The notes under the pieces are model-generated. The model made no database searches and had not been told where the DNA came from. It saw only the letters and a list, made by a program, of their open reading frames with translations. Positions 1 to 10,069 of a DNA stretch of 64,000 bases are shown here, in pieces. Location: NCBI RefSeq assembly GCF_003697345.1, contig NZ_RFLY01000013.1, positions 1-64,000 of the forward strand, read 5' to 3'. This DNA comes from Solilutibacter pythonis. GTDB lineage: Bacteria > Pseudomonadota > Gammaproteobacteria > Xanthomonadales > Xanthomonadaceae. Within the stretch, counting starts at the first letter, position 1. Every line of letters begins with the position of its first letter. The position numbers and the translations under genes are program-made.

Positions 1-1679
1 CCACGGTGCCGTCGGGGTGGTAGGTCAGGCTTTGCTGGAGTTTGCCGTAGGCATACTGGCGGATGGGCAGCGCGGTGGCGGGGTCGTAGTCGGTGCGGGT
101 GGTTTCGGTGCCGTTGGTGGTCTGGCGCTTGATTTGGCCGAGAACCCAGCGGGTGGGGTCATCGTGGTATTCAATGGTGTCGGTCTTGTCGTAGCCAAGC
201 GAATTCCATTTCCGTACGGATATGGGTCTGGCAAATTGGTCATAAGCATTTACATGGCTATTGAAATTCACGCCGGGGCGAGAAATCGTTATTGATCGCA
301 ATGGACGATTGCGGCCGACGTATGCATCTCCACCATATATAGAGCCGTAACTGCTTGGAAATGGCTGGGTGGCCATCTCAGCGTCTGAGACATAGGTCAG
401 CGTTTGTGTTTCCAGCACGTTGTTCGTGGCCGATAGGATCTGGGTCTTCAGTAACTTGCCTTCATTCAAGCCATATACAATCCCGTAAGTGTTTAGATGT
501 TCGCTGCCATCTGGCTGCGTAATCGCCGTTATTTTGCTCGGCGTGCACGATGTGCATGGCGGAACAATCCCGCTCCACAGGTCATGATACTGGCCGCTAT
601 AGCTGTAGCCCCAGTGCTGTGACTGTGGTATTCCATATCCAGAGAGCGTCTTGCTCGTGAGACTCAGTATGTCGAAATAGTTCGGCACTGTAAGCGTGAA
701 CAACAGCACTCCATCACTAACTCCACCGTTCTGCAAGGTTTCCTCGACACAATTGACCCTGGGCACTCCACTCCGGTAATGCCGGATATGATCGAACTGA
801 AATGTACCGACTACACCGGAAGGGTGCTTGATAACCAATCCATAACTCTTTTTCGCAAGAGGCGCTTGATTGCCGCACCCCCGGCCTAGTGACTCGGTCC
901 AATATTCGTAGGCAACGCGCATGTCGGATTGATGGGATACCGTCCACGTCGATTGGTCGGGTAGCGTCACCAAGTCTAGACGTCCGCTGGTATCGTAGCG
1001 ATAGGTCCATTGCTTGCCGTGTGCAGTGGCCGTTGACAAGCGTCCATCGGAATAAACCAAATCGATTTTCCTGCCGTCGCTCGCCTCTAAATGAATCCAA
1101 CTCACGGGTGAGCCAAAGACGCTTCATGCCATCTGAAGGACGATGGGCTGTGATGGGATGCCCCAATAGCGATGTCGTGCCACGGCCAGGAATGTGAACG
1201 AAATAACCCGACCAAATTTCCTCAATCCTATTTGGCGGATTGGTATGGGGGTAGAAATTGGTCGAACACCGCGGCTCCGCACCCAGACTCGTAATATTCC
1301 AGCCGTATGCGGAGTCGAATACTCCGGAAATATATGGCACATCAATGTCCCAGTCCCCGACACCTGAATAGGGCTCCTGTGGGAGACCGGCAAACGCTAT
1401 GGGGCGAACTTCAAGAGAGCGCGCCAGTTGCACGGGCAAGCCATTGTTGCCGGCCAGTTCGATATCGACCTGTTCAAACGATGTTTGTCCGTTGTACAAA
1501 CTTACGGAATCACCGAACAAACGTGATGTCAGCGGATTGGCCTGCTCAGTCGCACGGATGCGCCGATCATATTCTTGATAAGGTTGAAGGGCATATTGCG
1601 CCTGCAATCCATCTATGCCGACCAGCAAAACCAATGCCAAGAGAATTTGCCACCACAGCCACTTTCGAAACTCGCACAT
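1..1679 (-). pseudogene. RHS/YD-repeat protein, 5' part, frameshifted, runs off left edge
   Basis: This is the N-terminal part of a large RHS/YD-repeat surface protein. The start at 1679 has a strong purine-rich ribosome site (GGGGAGGGGAAAG) and a signal peptide (WWQILLALVLLVGIDGLQA). The mature start resembles RHS leaders of this family (LFGDSVSLYNGQTSFEQVDI). The first frame is sensible to about 1115, then reads nonsense and stops at 717. From about 1110 to base 1 a different minus frame is open without stops and gives RHS-like text (DGRKIDLVYSDGRLST, LGQIKRQTTNGTETTRTDYD, LTYHPDGTV). One small indel near the CTTTGG at about 1113-1118 would join them. The variable C-terminal tip and any immunity gene lie outside the window. 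Either the gene is broken or the read has one indel error. Confidence 0.8.
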
Positions 1680-1725
1680 ACTTTCCCCTCCCCTAAAAAT
1701 CCACCGTCAATACAAGGTGTCGAAC

Positions 1726-1806
1726 TCAAAAAACTTCAAGTTTTGTGGCATCTTGCGCCAAAATCTGGCGAGAGACGATCAGTGAAAATAATAAAAGCCA
1801 ACGCAT
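1726..1806 (-). CDS. short exported peptide or gene remnant upstream of the RHS gene
   Basis: A 26-codon frame starts with ATG at 1806, 6 nt after an AAGGGG ribosome site. It encodes a hydrophobic signal-like segment ending in an Ala-X-Ala-like site (LLLFSLIVSRQILAQ), then DATKLEVF and a stop. The stop lies in a run of six T on the minus strand. A one-base shift there would extend the frame to about the RHS start at 1679. It may therefore be the stump of a small secreted protein that lay upstream of the RHS gene. No function can be given, and it may not be a real gene. Confidence 0.3.
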   Translation of the reverse strand: MRWLLLFSLIVSRQILAQDATKLEVF

Positions 1807-2188
1807 ATTATTCCCCTTGCGATCGCATGCAAATGCAATCAAATCCCCTGAGTGCGCAAAACTTCCACAGCGGATTGCGAAAGTGCACTCAACATATCTG
1901 CTCTTCGAGGGGGATCTCATACATTGGATTCGATCGCATGTCAACAGTCTTTGTTGGAAGCATGTCAGGATACCGATCTACACAAGTACTGCCCCTGGAC
2001 ATGTATGTTCGTTCGCTGTGAACTTTTGTGATCTGCCCCTCGGTGAGTCGCGCTGCCGTCCGCATGTAATGCTGCATCGCACAAGCCATCGGCCTTGCTC
2101 CTGCCCGTGCAGGCATGCTCAAATCGTCGGCGAATACCGCCTCGTACGCGGCAACCATGACCGTAACCACCTTATGAAGGGGAATCGA
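1807..2188. other. intergenic region between RHS unit and rpfB
   Basis: No convincing gene is seen here on either strand. A frame continuous with rpfB extends upstream through this stretch, but its translation has no family character and rpfB has its own well-placed start at 2189. The first ~250 bases are less GC-rich than the neighbouring genes, as expected for divergent promoters. I could not pick out a clear -35/-10 pair. Confidence 0.5.
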
Positions 2189-3880
2189 ATGACGTATGCA
2201 GAACGTCCTTGGCGGGCGAACTATCCAAAGGGCGTTCCCCATGAGATCGACCCGGACTCGTACGCTTCGATCAACGCGGTGGTGGGGCATGCCATCGGGC
2301 GCTTCCGCGACAAGCCGGCGTTCCACAGCATGGGCAAGGAGATCAGCTATGACGAGTTCGACAAGCTGAGCGCCCGGTTCGCCTCGTTCCTGCTCGACGA
2401 TCTCAAGCTCGCCAAGGGCGATCGTGTCGCCATCATGATGCCGAACTGCTTGCAGCAGCCGATCGCTACTTTCGGCGTACTGCGCGCGGGGTTGACGGTG
2501 GTCAACGTCAACCCGCTCTACACCGCGCGTGAGCTGCATCACCAGCTGGTGGATTCCGGTACCACCACGATCATCGTCATCGACAACTTCGGCCATACGC
2601 TGGCCGAAATCGTCAAGGACACGCCGGTCAAGCATGTGATCACCACCGGCCTTGGCGACATGCTGGGCGGGCTCAAGGGCGCGCTGGTCAACTTCGTGGT
2701 CAAGTACGTCAAGAAGATGGTGCCGGCCTACCGCATCGATGGTGCCATCCGCTTCCGCGATGCGCTCGCGCGGGGCCAAGACAAAGCGCTGCCCAAGGCC
2801 GAGGTCAGCAGCCAGGACTTGGCCTTCCTGCAATACACCGGCGGCACCACGGGCATCGCCAAGGGGGCGATGCTGACGCATCGCAACCTGGTCGCCAACA
2901 TGTTGCAGGCGCGGGCATGGATCGCCGACAACGCGAAGGATGGCGAGGAAACCATCATCACCGCGTTGCCGCTCTACCACATATTCGCGCTGACCGCGAA
3001 CGGCCTCACCTTCATGGAGCTGGGCGCGAAGAACGTGCTCATCACCAATCCGCGCGACATGCCGGGCTTCGTCAAGGAGCTGGGCAAGCACCGCTTCACC
3101 GCCATGACCGGTGTCAACACGCTGTTCAACGGGCTGCTCAATTCGCCGGGCTTCGCCGATCTGGATTTCTCCCATCTCAAGCTCACCCTCGGCGGGGGCA
3201 TGGCCGTGCAGCGCACGGTGGCCGAGCGCTGGAAGAAGACCACCGGCTGCACGCTGGCCGAGGCTTATGGCCTGACCGAGACTTCGCCTGCGGTCTGCAT
3301 CAACCCGCTCGACCTGGCCGAGTACAACGGTTCGATCGGCCTACCCGTTCCATCGACCGATGTTTGTATCAAGGACGAGGAAGGCAACACCTTGCCGATG
3401 GATGGCGTGGCGGTTGGCGAGCTGTGCGTGAAAGGGCCGCAGGTAATGAAGGGTTACTGGCAGCGCCCGGACGAGACCGAGAAGGTGATGGATGCCGAAG
3501 GCTGGCTGCACACCGGCGACATGGCGCGGATCGAGCCGACCGGCTATGTCTACATCGTCGACCGCAAGAAGGACATGATCCTGGTCTCGGGTTTCAATGT
3601 GTATCCGAATGAGGTCGAGGACGTGCTGGCGGCGATGCCCGGCATCGCCGAGGTGGCGGCGGTCGGGGTGCCGGACGAGCGCTCCGGCGAGACGGTCAAG
3701 GTGGTGATCGTGAAGAAGGACCCCGCCCTGACCGCGGAACAGGTCAAGGCTTACGCGAAGGAGAACCTGACTGGTTACAAGCGGCCGCATATCGTCGAGT
3801 TCCGCGAAGAATTGCCCAAGACCAACGTCGGCAAGATCCTGCGCCGAGAGTTGCGCGACGAGGCGCGCAAGCGCGATTGA
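2189..3880 (+). CDS. rpfB: RpfB, long-chain fatty acid CoA ligase (DSF turnover)
   Basis: 563-residue FadD-type acyl-CoA synthetase. It activates fatty acids to CoA thioesters. In Xanthomonas, RpfB acts in turnover of the DSF signal and in fatty-acid use, in the cytoplasm or at the inner membrane. Visible motifs are the ATP/AMP loop YTGGTTGIAKGAML (about residues 214-227), the YGLTETSPAV motif, and the C-terminal GWLHTGD and KDMILVSGFNVYPNEVE motifs with a catalytic lysine near VGKILRREL. The start was taken at ATG 2189, 6 nt after AAGGGG. A longer frame reaches 1745 but adds unrelated sequence. Length fits the family (about 560). rpfF follows after a terminator, so it probably has its own promoter. 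Confidence 0.93.
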   Translation: MTYAERPWRANYPKGVPHEIDPDSYASINAVVGHAIGRFRDKPAFHSMGKEISYDEFDKLSARFASFLLDDLKLAKGDRVAIMMPNCLQQPIATFGVLRAGLTVVNVNPLYTARELHHQLVDSGTTTIIVIDNFGHTLAEIVKDTPVKHVITTGLGDMLGGLKGALVNFVVKYVKKMVPAYRIDGAIRFRDALARGQDKALPKAEVSSQDLAFLQYTGGTTGIAKGAMLTHRNLVANMLQARAWIADNAKDGEETIITALPLYHIFALTANGLTFMELGAKNVLITNPRDMPGFVKELGKHRFTAMTGVNTLFNGLLNSPGFADLDFSHLKLTLGGGMAVQRTVAERWKKTTGCTLAEAYGLTETSPAVCINPLDLAEYNGSIGLPVPSTDVCIKDEEGNTLPMDGVAVGELCVKGPQVMKGYWQRPDETEKVMDAEGWLHTGDMARIEPTGYVYIVDRKKDMILVSGFNVYPNEVEDVLAAMPGIAEVAAVGVPDERSGETVKVVIVKKDPALTAEQVKAYAKENLTGYKRPHIVEFREELPKTNVGKILRRELRDEARKRD

Positions 3881-3908
3881 AATCATCCATCGACTGCGAA
3901 ATACGAAG

Positions 3909-3929
3909 GCCGGGGCAACCCGGCTTTTT
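3909..3929 (+). terminator. Rho-independent terminator after rpfB
   Basis: Perfect 6-bp stem GCCGGG/CCCGGC (3909-3914 with 3919-3924), GCAA tetraloop, followed by five T. It lies about 30 nt after the rpfB stop and separates rpfB from rpfF. Confidence 0.8.
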
Positions 3930-4093
3930 CGTGCGCGTCAGGCGCGATTGGCGCATTCCGTGGGCAGGCGACATTCCAAAATCATCGTTTCCCGGACCTG
4001 ATAAATGTGAGGGGTAGGATCGGTGTGTGGGTCGATACGCCGGCGTCTGTCCCCACCTCAGTCATTCACGCCATCTCACAGAGGAACCTCGAA

Positions 4094-4978
4094 ATGACCA
4101 CTCCAAACAACTTGGAAGCACTCGTCCGTACCCGTAACTACAAGACTATCCGCATCGAATCCGATGCCGCCGATCGTGCGTATTGGCTGTACATGCATGC
4201 CGACGTGGCGCCAGGCGTTCGCCCCTGTTTCCGCCGCGAACTGATGGAAGACATGCATGCGTTCCTGGACTCAATCACCCTGCCCGCTCACCAACGCAGC
4301 CTTCGCCAGTTACGTCACGTCGTGCTTGCATCCGAAGCGTCCGCTTTCAACCTTGGCGGCGATCTGGAACTCTTCGCCGAGTTGATCCGCAATGGCAGCC
4401 GTGAGTCGCTGCTTACGTATGCGCGCGACTGCATCGACGGTGTACACGCATTCAACAGCGGCCTGGGTGGGGACGTGCGCACCATCGCGCTCGTGCAGGG
4501 CGACGCCCTTGGCGGCGGCCTGGAAATGGCATTGTCATGCCAGACGATCGTGGCCGAGGAAGGCGTCGGCATGGGCCTGCCCGAAGTGCTGTTCGGCCTG
4601 TTTCCGGGCATGGGGGCTTATTCCTTCCTGTGCAAGCGGGTCAGCGCACAGTTGGCTGAAAAGATCATCCTCGAAGGCCGCATCTACAGCAGCGAGGAAA
4701 TGAAGGACATGGGGATCGTCGATGTATTGACCCCCAAGGGCGAGGGCGCGGCCACCGTGCGGGCGATCATCCGCCAGCAGCAGCGTACGCCTCAAGCGTA
4801 TCTGGCGCTTAATGCCGTTCGCCAGATCGGTCAGCCGGTCGGTTACGACGAGCTGATGCGCATTGCCGAGGTATGGGTCGATAGCGCGCTGGCGTTGGAC
4901 ATCCGTTCGCTGAAGACGATGGATCGCATCGTCAACGCGCAGCACCGACGGACACGGGTCAAGGCCGCCGCCGCTTGA
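4094..4978 (+). CDS. rpfF: RpfF, DSF synthase (crotonase fold)
   Basis: 294-residue enoyl-CoA hydratase/isomerase-like enzyme that makes the diffusible signal factor (cis-2-unsaturated fatty acids) from acyl-ACP. In Xanthomonas RpfF it combines dehydratase and thioesterase activity. The two catalytic glutamates are visible as GGGLE (about residue 144) and GLPE (about 164). Their 20-residue spacing matches the known pair E141/E161. The oxyanion-hole region and the conserved LFGLFPGMGAYSF segment follow. The start was set at ATG 4094 behind GAGGAA because it gives the family length (about 289). The frame is open further upstream to 4007. It is convergent with rpfC, whose product both senses DSF and binds RpfF in Xanthomonas. 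Confidence 0.95.
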   Translation: MTTPNNLEALVRTRNYKTIRIESDAADRAYWLYMHADVAPGVRPCFRRELMEDMHAFLDSITLPAHQRSLRQLRHVVLASEASAFNLGGDLELFAELIRNGSRESLLTYARDCIDGVHAFNSGLGGDVRTIALVQGDALGGGLEMALSCQTIVAEEGVGMGLPEVLFGLFPGMGAYSFLCKRVSAQLAEKIILEGRIYSSEEMKDMGIVDVLTPKGEGAATVRAIIRQQQRTPQAYLALNAVRQIGQPVGYDELMRIAEVWVDSALALDIRSLKTMDRIVNAQHRRTRVKAAAA

Positions 4979-4986
4979 TGGCCAGG

Positions 4987-5028
4987 CGAGACGGATTGCC
5001 GCCATCAGGGTGTGCCCGTCTCGTCTTT
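4987..5028 (+). terminator. terminator hairpin between rpfF and rpfC 3' ends
   Basis: Inverted repeat CGAGACGG (4987-4994) and CCGTCTCG (5016-5023) with a 21-nt loop, followed by TCTTT on the plus strand, just past the rpfF stop. The last bases overlap the rpfC stop codon at 5027-5029. The tail is T-rich only on the plus strand, so it mainly serves rpfF. Confidence 0.55.
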
Positions 5029-7177
5029 ATCGATGGGCATCACGCGCCCGCAATCGGGCTTCCAACTCAACACGGCCGGTTTCGAGCAGCGCCTCGACCT
5101 GGGCCAGCAAGCTCTGCCATTCGCGGGACAGTGCCAGATCATTGCGCTTTGTCATGCTCGTGCAGATGGCGGCGCAGCCCGCCAGCCCCATGCTGCTGGA
5201 AACGCCCTTCAATGCATGGGCATGGTCTCGCAGTAGGTCCCAGCCCTGGGCATGGGCGGACCGGGCAATCGCATCCACGCACATGCTTGCATCCAGGAAA
5301 CACTGGTTGATGAAGTTGTGCTCGAACTCATGCCCCAGCCCCAACCGGAACAACTCGTCCAGCACCGTCCCATCCACCGATGAAACGCCCGCAACGGGCG
5401 GCGATGACGACTTTGCCGGCACTGGGGAGCCGTGCTCCTCCTGCCCGCCCACTTCGGCCAACAACTCCAGCAGACGCTCCACCACGACGGGCTTGGGCAG
5501 AAAAGCGAAAGCGCCGGCATCGTGGCATTGATTGATCGCCTCGGGGGTCACGTCGGCACTGAAGACGATGACTGGCGTGCGCAGCGGAGAACCGGCCTCC
5601 ATCACGCGCAGTTGCTTCAGAAGATCCAGCCCGCTGAAGTCGGGCATGTGCAGGTCGGTGAAAACGAGATCGTAGTGCTCCGCGGCCAGCCGTTCGAGCA
5701 GCGCCTCGCCGCCTTTGACCGAGGACACTTCGTGCCCGGCTTTTTGCAGCAGTCGCTCCAGCACCATCCGGTTGGCCGCGTGGTCATCCGCGATCAGCAC
5801 GCGCTGCGGAGGGACTCGCAAGCGATGGCGCAGAAAAGGATCATTGAAGGCCACCACCTTGTCGTCGCTGAGCGATTCGGGTTCGTGTCCTTGCGACATG
5901 TCGGACGAGCGGGATGCCCGCATCCGTGCCTCGCATGTCTTTTCGAACGGCAATTCCACCCAGAAGCGGCTGCCCCGCCCCAGCGCGCTCTCGAAACCGA
6001 TCCTGCCTCCCAGCGCTTCGGCCAGCCCTTTGGCTATGGTGGTGCCAAGCCCGGTGCCGCCATGGCGCCGGGCAATACCGACGTCGGCTTGCTCGAACGC
6101 CTCGAAAAGATTGGCGTGCGCGGATGCCGGCACACCGGCGCCGGTATCGCTCACCGTCATCAGAAGCCATATCCGCTCGGCTTCCTGCCGGCTTGTTTCG
6201 ACCGAGATAGTCACGCTTCCCTTCTCGGTGAACTTGACCGCATTGCCGATGAGGTTCAGCAATATCTGATGCAGATGGTCTGGATCGCCATATATCCATT
6301 CGGGCACGTCGGTGGAAATTTCGGTGCGATAGTCGAGCCGATGCTCGTGTGCCGCCGGTTGCACGATCAGTTCGATTTGCTTGAGCAGGTTGGCGAGATT
6401 GAAATCCTGCTTGCTGGATTTGAACTTTCCCGCTTCGATCGCGGATATGTCCAATACGTCATCGACCAGGGCCAACAGGCTGCGGCTGGCAGCCTGGATG
6501 GTGGATACGCATTCGCGCTGTTCGGTACTGAGGTCGGTACTGGCCAGGAGATGCGACATGCCGGTGATGCCGTTCAAGGGTGTCCGGAACTCATGGCTCA
6601 TGTTGGCGAGGAAGCGGGTCTTCGCCTCGTTCGCCCGCCGGGCTTCCTCGGTGGCCCGACGCAGCGAATGGAGCAGCTTGGACAGGTAAAGCGGCACCGC
6701 GATCAAACCGGCCAGCAGGCCGATGCCGAGCACCACGTTCTGCCGCCAATAGGGCGTGGAGAGGATGGCCGTGCCGAAGCTGATGCTTGCCATAACGATG
6801 GCGAGGTTGAGATAACCATTGCCGAACCGCAGGCCGTTGCCGATCGTTACCCACAGCAGCAGCACGTATACCCAGGAGATCGACTCCCCTCCGTAGATCA
6901 TCCCGGCGCACATCAGGCCGTAATCGATCACCATGCCAAGCACGCGGCGTGGATGCGAAATGTCGGGGACATGCAGTATTCCGAGAAAAATCATGCCGCC
7001 AAGAACGAGGCCGGTTCCGACCAGTTCGATCAGCTTGACGGCCCAGGGGTCTTCAAGCCCGATGTTCAGAACGTAGAAACCGACCAGCGAGAGCAGAACC
7101 AGCCGTATCAATGCCTGCTGATGCTCGGTATCCGGTCGTCTCGACAGCCGGGTACGCACCCAGGCCGGCAGGTTCAT
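5027..7177 (-). CDS. rpfC: RpfC, hybrid sensor histidine kinase for DSF
   Basis: 716-residue inner-membrane hybrid kinase that senses DSF and passes phosphate to RpfG. Domains in order: about five transmembrane helices (residues about 20-175), HisKA with phospho-acceptor His in [12 protein letters not shown] (about 196), HATPase with NLIGNAVKF and the GTGLG box, a receiver domain with phospho-Asp in [10 protein letters not shown], and a C-terminal HPt domain with His in [13 protein letters not shown]. The frame is open further upstream, but ATG 7177 overlaps the rpfG stop by 4 nt (ATGA) and begins right before the first membrane segment. The arrangement indicates translational coupling with rpfG. 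Xanthomonas campestris has rpfH between these two genes; it is absent here. Confidence 0.94.
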   Translation of the reverse strand: MNLPAWVRTRLSRRPDTEHQQALIRLVLLSLVGFYVLNIGLEDPWAVKLIELVGTGLVLGGMIFLGILHVPDISHPRRVLGMVIDYGLMCAGMIYGGESISWVYVLLLWVTIGNGLRFGNGYLNLAIVMASISFGTAILSTPYWRQNVVLGIGLLAGLIAVPLYLSKLLHSLRRATEEARRANEAKTRFLANMSHEFRTPLNGITGMSHLLASTDLSTEQRECVSTIQAASRSLLALVDDVLDISAIEAGKFKSSKQDFNLANLLKQIELIVQPAAHEHRLDYRTEISTDVPEWIYGDPDHLHQILLNLIGNAVKFTEKGSVTISVETSRQEAERIWLLMTVSDTGAGVPASAHANLFEAFEQADVGIARRHGGTGLGTTIAKGLAEALGGRIGFESALGRGSRFWVELPFEKTCEARMRASRSSDMSQGHEPESLSDDKVVAFNDPFLRHRLRVPPQRVLIADDHAANRMVLERLLQKAGHEVSSVKGGEALLERLAAEHYDLVFTDLHMPDFSGLDLLKQLRVMEAGSPLRTPVIVFSADVTPEAINQCHDAGAFAFLPKPVVVERLLELLAEVGGQEEHGSPVPAKSSSPPVAGVSSVDGTVLDELFRLGLGHEFEHNFINQCFLDASMCVDAIARSAHAQGWDLLRDHAHALKGVSSSMGLAGCAAICTSMTKRNDLALSREWQSLLAQVEALLETGRVELEARLRARDAHR

Positions 7178-8226
7178 GCCGGTCCTCCTCCCAGCGAGGG
7201 ATAACGGACGCAGATTTCCAGCAGGCGGGGCAGCTCGCGCATCAGCGCGTCCACGCATTCGGGGCAAAACAACCGTCCACTTTCCTTTTGCAGGTAGGTC
7301 AGGGTTTCGTCGATGCTCCAGGCGGGCTTGTAAGGGCGCGGCGAGATGAGGGCATCGAAAACGTCGGCCACGGCCACGATGCGCGCTTCCAGCGGGATGT
7401 CCTTGCCGCGCAGCCCTTGTGGGTAGCCGCTGCCATCCCAGCGTTCGTGATGGTGCAGCGCCACCGAGGCGCCGGCGCGGATGAAGGGGTTGTGGCTGTC
7501 GGCAAGCAGGTCGGCTCCTTTTTGCGGGTGTTCCCGCATCACCGCGATTTCCTCCCCGCTCAGCTTTCCGGGCTTGAGCAGGATGGCGTCGGGAATGGCG
7601 ATCTTGCCGATATCGTGCAGCGGCGCGGCGGATTCGATCAGGCGTGCCTGGTCGTCCGGCAGGCCGATCGAGTCGGCGATCAGCCCGGCCACTCTCGACA
7701 TCCGCTCCAGGTAGGCGCTGGTGCCGACATCGCGCAGTTCGATCGCCCGTGCCAGGCGCGAGAGCGTTTCCCGCTCGCGTTCCTCCAGCTCGTGCATGTT
7801 GGAAAGTAGGCGCTGCTCCAGCGACAAGGCGCGTTGCTTGATCGATTCCGACTGCTCGCGCAGATACAACAGGTTGCGGCAACGGGCCCGGAGTTCACGC
7901 GGGCGGATCGGTTTGACGAGGATGTCGATGACGCCCGCATCGAGCGCCGCTTGGCGCAGCGGTCCGTCGCCGATGGCCGTCACCAGGACGATGGGGACAT
8001 CAAGGTGCGAGGGGGAGTGGCGGAAACGGCGGGAGAATTCCAAGCCGTCCATCCCCGGCATCCGATAGTCGAGCAGAAGCAGGTCAGGGTGATGGCCGTC
8101 ACACCATTGCAGTGCCTGCTCGGGGTCGCCAATGTCGTACACCCTCAGCCCGGGGCTGATGCCCTCCATTATTCCGCGCAGCATAGCTCGCGCCGAACTC
8201 TGGTCGTCCACGATCAACACATTCAT
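7174..8226 (-). CDS. rpfG: RpfG, HD-GYP cyclic-di-GMP phosphodiesterase response regulator
   Basis: 350-residue cytoplasmic response regulator. Phosphorylated by RpfC, it degrades cyclic di-GMP and so links DSF to biofilm and exoenzyme control. The N-terminal receiver begins [14 protein letters not shown], with phospho-Asp in [13 protein letters not shown]. The C-terminal HD-GYP domain shows [10 protein letters not shown], the second histidine in [11 protein letters not shown], the HH of [16 protein letters not shown], and VADVFDAL. The start at ATG 8226 has GAGGAG upstream; an upstream frame adds seven residues only. The roughly 230 nt between lysS and rpfG hold no gene and must carry the rpfGC promoter if it is not read through from lysS. 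Confidence 0.95.
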   Translation of the reverse strand: MNVLIVDDQSSARAMLRGIMEGISPGLRVYDIGDPEQALQWCDGHHPDLLLLDYRMPGMDGLEFSRRFRHSPSHLDVPIVLVTAIGDGPLRQAALDAGVIDILVKPIRPRELRARCRNLLYLREQSESIKQRALSLEQRLLSNMHELEERERETLSRLARAIELRDVGTSAYLERMSRVAGLIADSIGLPDDQARLIESAAPLHDIGKIAIPDAILLKPGKLSGEEIAVMREHPQKGADLLADSHNPFIRAGASVALHHHERWDGSGYPQGLRGKDIPLEARIVAVADVFDALISPRPYKPAWSIDETLTYLQKESGRLFCPECVDALMRELPRLLEICVRYPSLGGGPA

Positions 8227-8456
8227 ATCAGCGGCTCCTCGCGCCACGCCCGAAGATCGGAAGCGAGACGCATCCAGGCGCCAAGCAATCTGCGCCGGCT
8301 ACACTATCAGCCTCACTTCTGCGATTCCATGCTGGAACGCAAGATACCGATTCAGCATTCGAAAAGTCCGATCTTCGTCCCGTTTTTTTCAGTACTCAGG
8401 GTACCTGGTGCTACCTGTGACGATGAGTGGTCGAGGCTTGTCCAGTCCCCCCGGGG

Positions 8457-9968
8457 TTATTCGCCGGCCAGCGGCCGCATATAGGGAAAGAGCAATACGT
8501 CACGAATCGATGCGCGATCGGTCAGCAGCATCACCAGCCGGTCGATGCCGATGCCGAGACCACCGGTCGGCGGCAGGCCGACTTCCAGCGCGCGAATGTA
8601 ATCGGCATCGAAATGCATGGCTTCGTCGTCGCCCGACTCCTTGGCCTCGACCTGGGACTGGAAACGGGCCGCCTGGTCCTCGGGGTCGTTCAGTTCGGAG
8701 AAGCCGTTGGCGATCTCCTTGCCGCCGATGAATAGTTCGAAGCGGTCGGTGATGCCCGGTTCGCTGTCGGATTCGCGCGCCAGGGGCGAGACCTCGACGG
8801 GATAGTGGGTGATGAAAGTCGGCTGGATCAAGCCACTTTCCACGGTTTTCTCGAAAATTTCCAGCAGCAGCTTGCCCCAGCCGTACGCGGGCTTGACCGG
8901 GACGCCGAGACGCGCGCAATGCGCGGCCAATGCATCGCGGTCGCGGCAGTCGGCCACGCTGATGCCGGGATTGAGTTCGCGTACCGCTTCTTCCAGCTTC
9001 CAGCGCCGGAACGGCTGGCCGAGGTCGATCTCGCGGCCTTCCCAGGTGAGCCGGGTCTTGCCGACGGCGTTTTCGGCCACGTGGCGGATCAGCGCTTCGG
9101 TCAGATCCATCACCTCGGTGTAGGAGACATGGGCCTCGTACAGTTCGAGCATGGTGAATTCGGGGTTGTGCCGGGTGGATACGCCTTCGTTACGGAAATT
9201 GCGATTGATCTCGTAGACGCGCTCGAAGCCGCCGACCACCAGGCGCTTCAGGTACAACTCCGGGGCGACGCGCAGGAACAGGTCGAGATCGAGCGCGTTG
9301 TGATGGGTGACGAAGGGACGTGCGGTGGCGCCGCCGGCGATGTAGTGCATCATCGGCGTTTCCACTTCCAGGAAGCGGCGCGTATCCAGCCAGTGACGCA
9401 TCGAGGCGATGATCCGCGAACGCGTGACGAACACGTCGCGCGTTTCCGGGCTGACGATCAGATCGACGTAGCGCTGGCGGTAACGTTGTTCGACGTCGGA
9501 CAGGCCATGCCACTTGTCGGGCAATGGCCGCAGCGATTTGGTAAGCAGCCGCAGCGTTTCCACCTTGACCGACAACTCGCCGGTCTTCGTGCGCATCAGC
9601 GTGCCCTCGGCGGCGAGGATGTCGCCCACGTCCCAATGCTTGAAAGCATCGTAGGCTTCGCCCAACGCGGCCGATTGCAGGAAGAGCTGGATGTCGCCGG
9701 TCACGTCGCGCAGCTTGGCGAATGCCGCCTTGCCCATGATGCGCTTGGCCATCAAGCGGCCGGCGATGGCGACGCGGCGACCGGTCGCTTCCAGCGCCTC
9801 GCCGGTCCATCGTTCCGCATCGAGGTAGTCGGCCTGCAAGTCGTTGGCATGGTCGGTGCGGCGGAAGTCGTTGGGGAAGGCGATCCCCTGCCCGCGCAGC
9901 GCCTTGAGCTTGCCCCGGCGCTCGGCGATCAGGCTGTTTTCGTCTTGGGCGGGCGCTTGCTCGTTCAT
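8457..9968 (-). CDS. lysS: Lysyl-tRNA synthetase, class II
   Basis: 503-residue class IIb enzyme that charges tRNA-Lys in the cytoplasm. An N-terminal OB-fold (about residues 55-165, [21 protein letters not shown]) binds the anticodon. The catalytic core has motif 2 ([28 protein letters not shown]) and motif 3 ([13 protein letters not shown]). The start at ATG 9968 matches the usual N-terminus; the open frame reaches 10073. It lies about 100 nt after prfB on the same strand, the usual prfB-lysS pairing, and precedes rpfGC. Confidence 0.96.
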   Translation of the reverse strand: MNEQAPAQDENSLIAERRGKLKALRGQGIAFPNDFRRTDHANDLQADYLDAERWTGEALEATGRRVAIAGRLMAKRIMGKAAFAKLRDVTGDIQLFLQSAALGEAYDAFKHWDVGDILAAEGTLMRTKTGELSVKVETLRLLTKSLRPLPDKWHGLSDVEQRYRQRYVDLIVSPETRDVFVTRSRIIASMRHWLDTRRFLEVETPMMHYIAGGATARPFVTHHNALDLDLFLRVAPELYLKRLVVGGFERVYEINRNFRNEGVSTRHNPEFTMLELYEAHVSYTEVMDLTEALIRHVAENAVGKTRLTWEGREIDLGQPFRRWKLEEAVRELNPGISVADCRDRDALAAHCARLGVPVKPAYGWGKLLLEIFEKTVESGLIQPTFITHYPVEVSPLARESDSEPGITDRFELFIGGKEIANGFSELNDPEDQAARFQSQVEAKESGDDEAMHFDADYIRALEVGLPPTGGLGIGIDRLVMLLTDRASIRDVLLFPYMRPLAGE

Positions 9969-10069
9969 CGTGTCTTCTTGTTGCCTTGCCAGTTGCCGGG
10001 CGGGGCCGGCATCGGATTCGTCATCTGTCGTGGAGTGGGCGGGACCGGCGTCGCCGCCGGGCGCGCGCT

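Noticed and set aside
2020-2188. Extension of RpfB upstream to 1745 (711 residues)
   Set aside because: The extra N-terminal text is unrelated to acyl-CoA synthetases, and ATG 2189 has a well-spaced ribosome site and gives the family length.
1889-3175. 428-codon minus-strand frame over rpfB
   Set aside because: Shadow of rpfB; His/Val/Gln-rich antisense text, no domain.
5432-7204. 590-codon plus-strand frame over rpfC
   Set aside because: Antisense to a complete hybrid kinase with all catalytic motifs; no ribosome site or recognisable domain.
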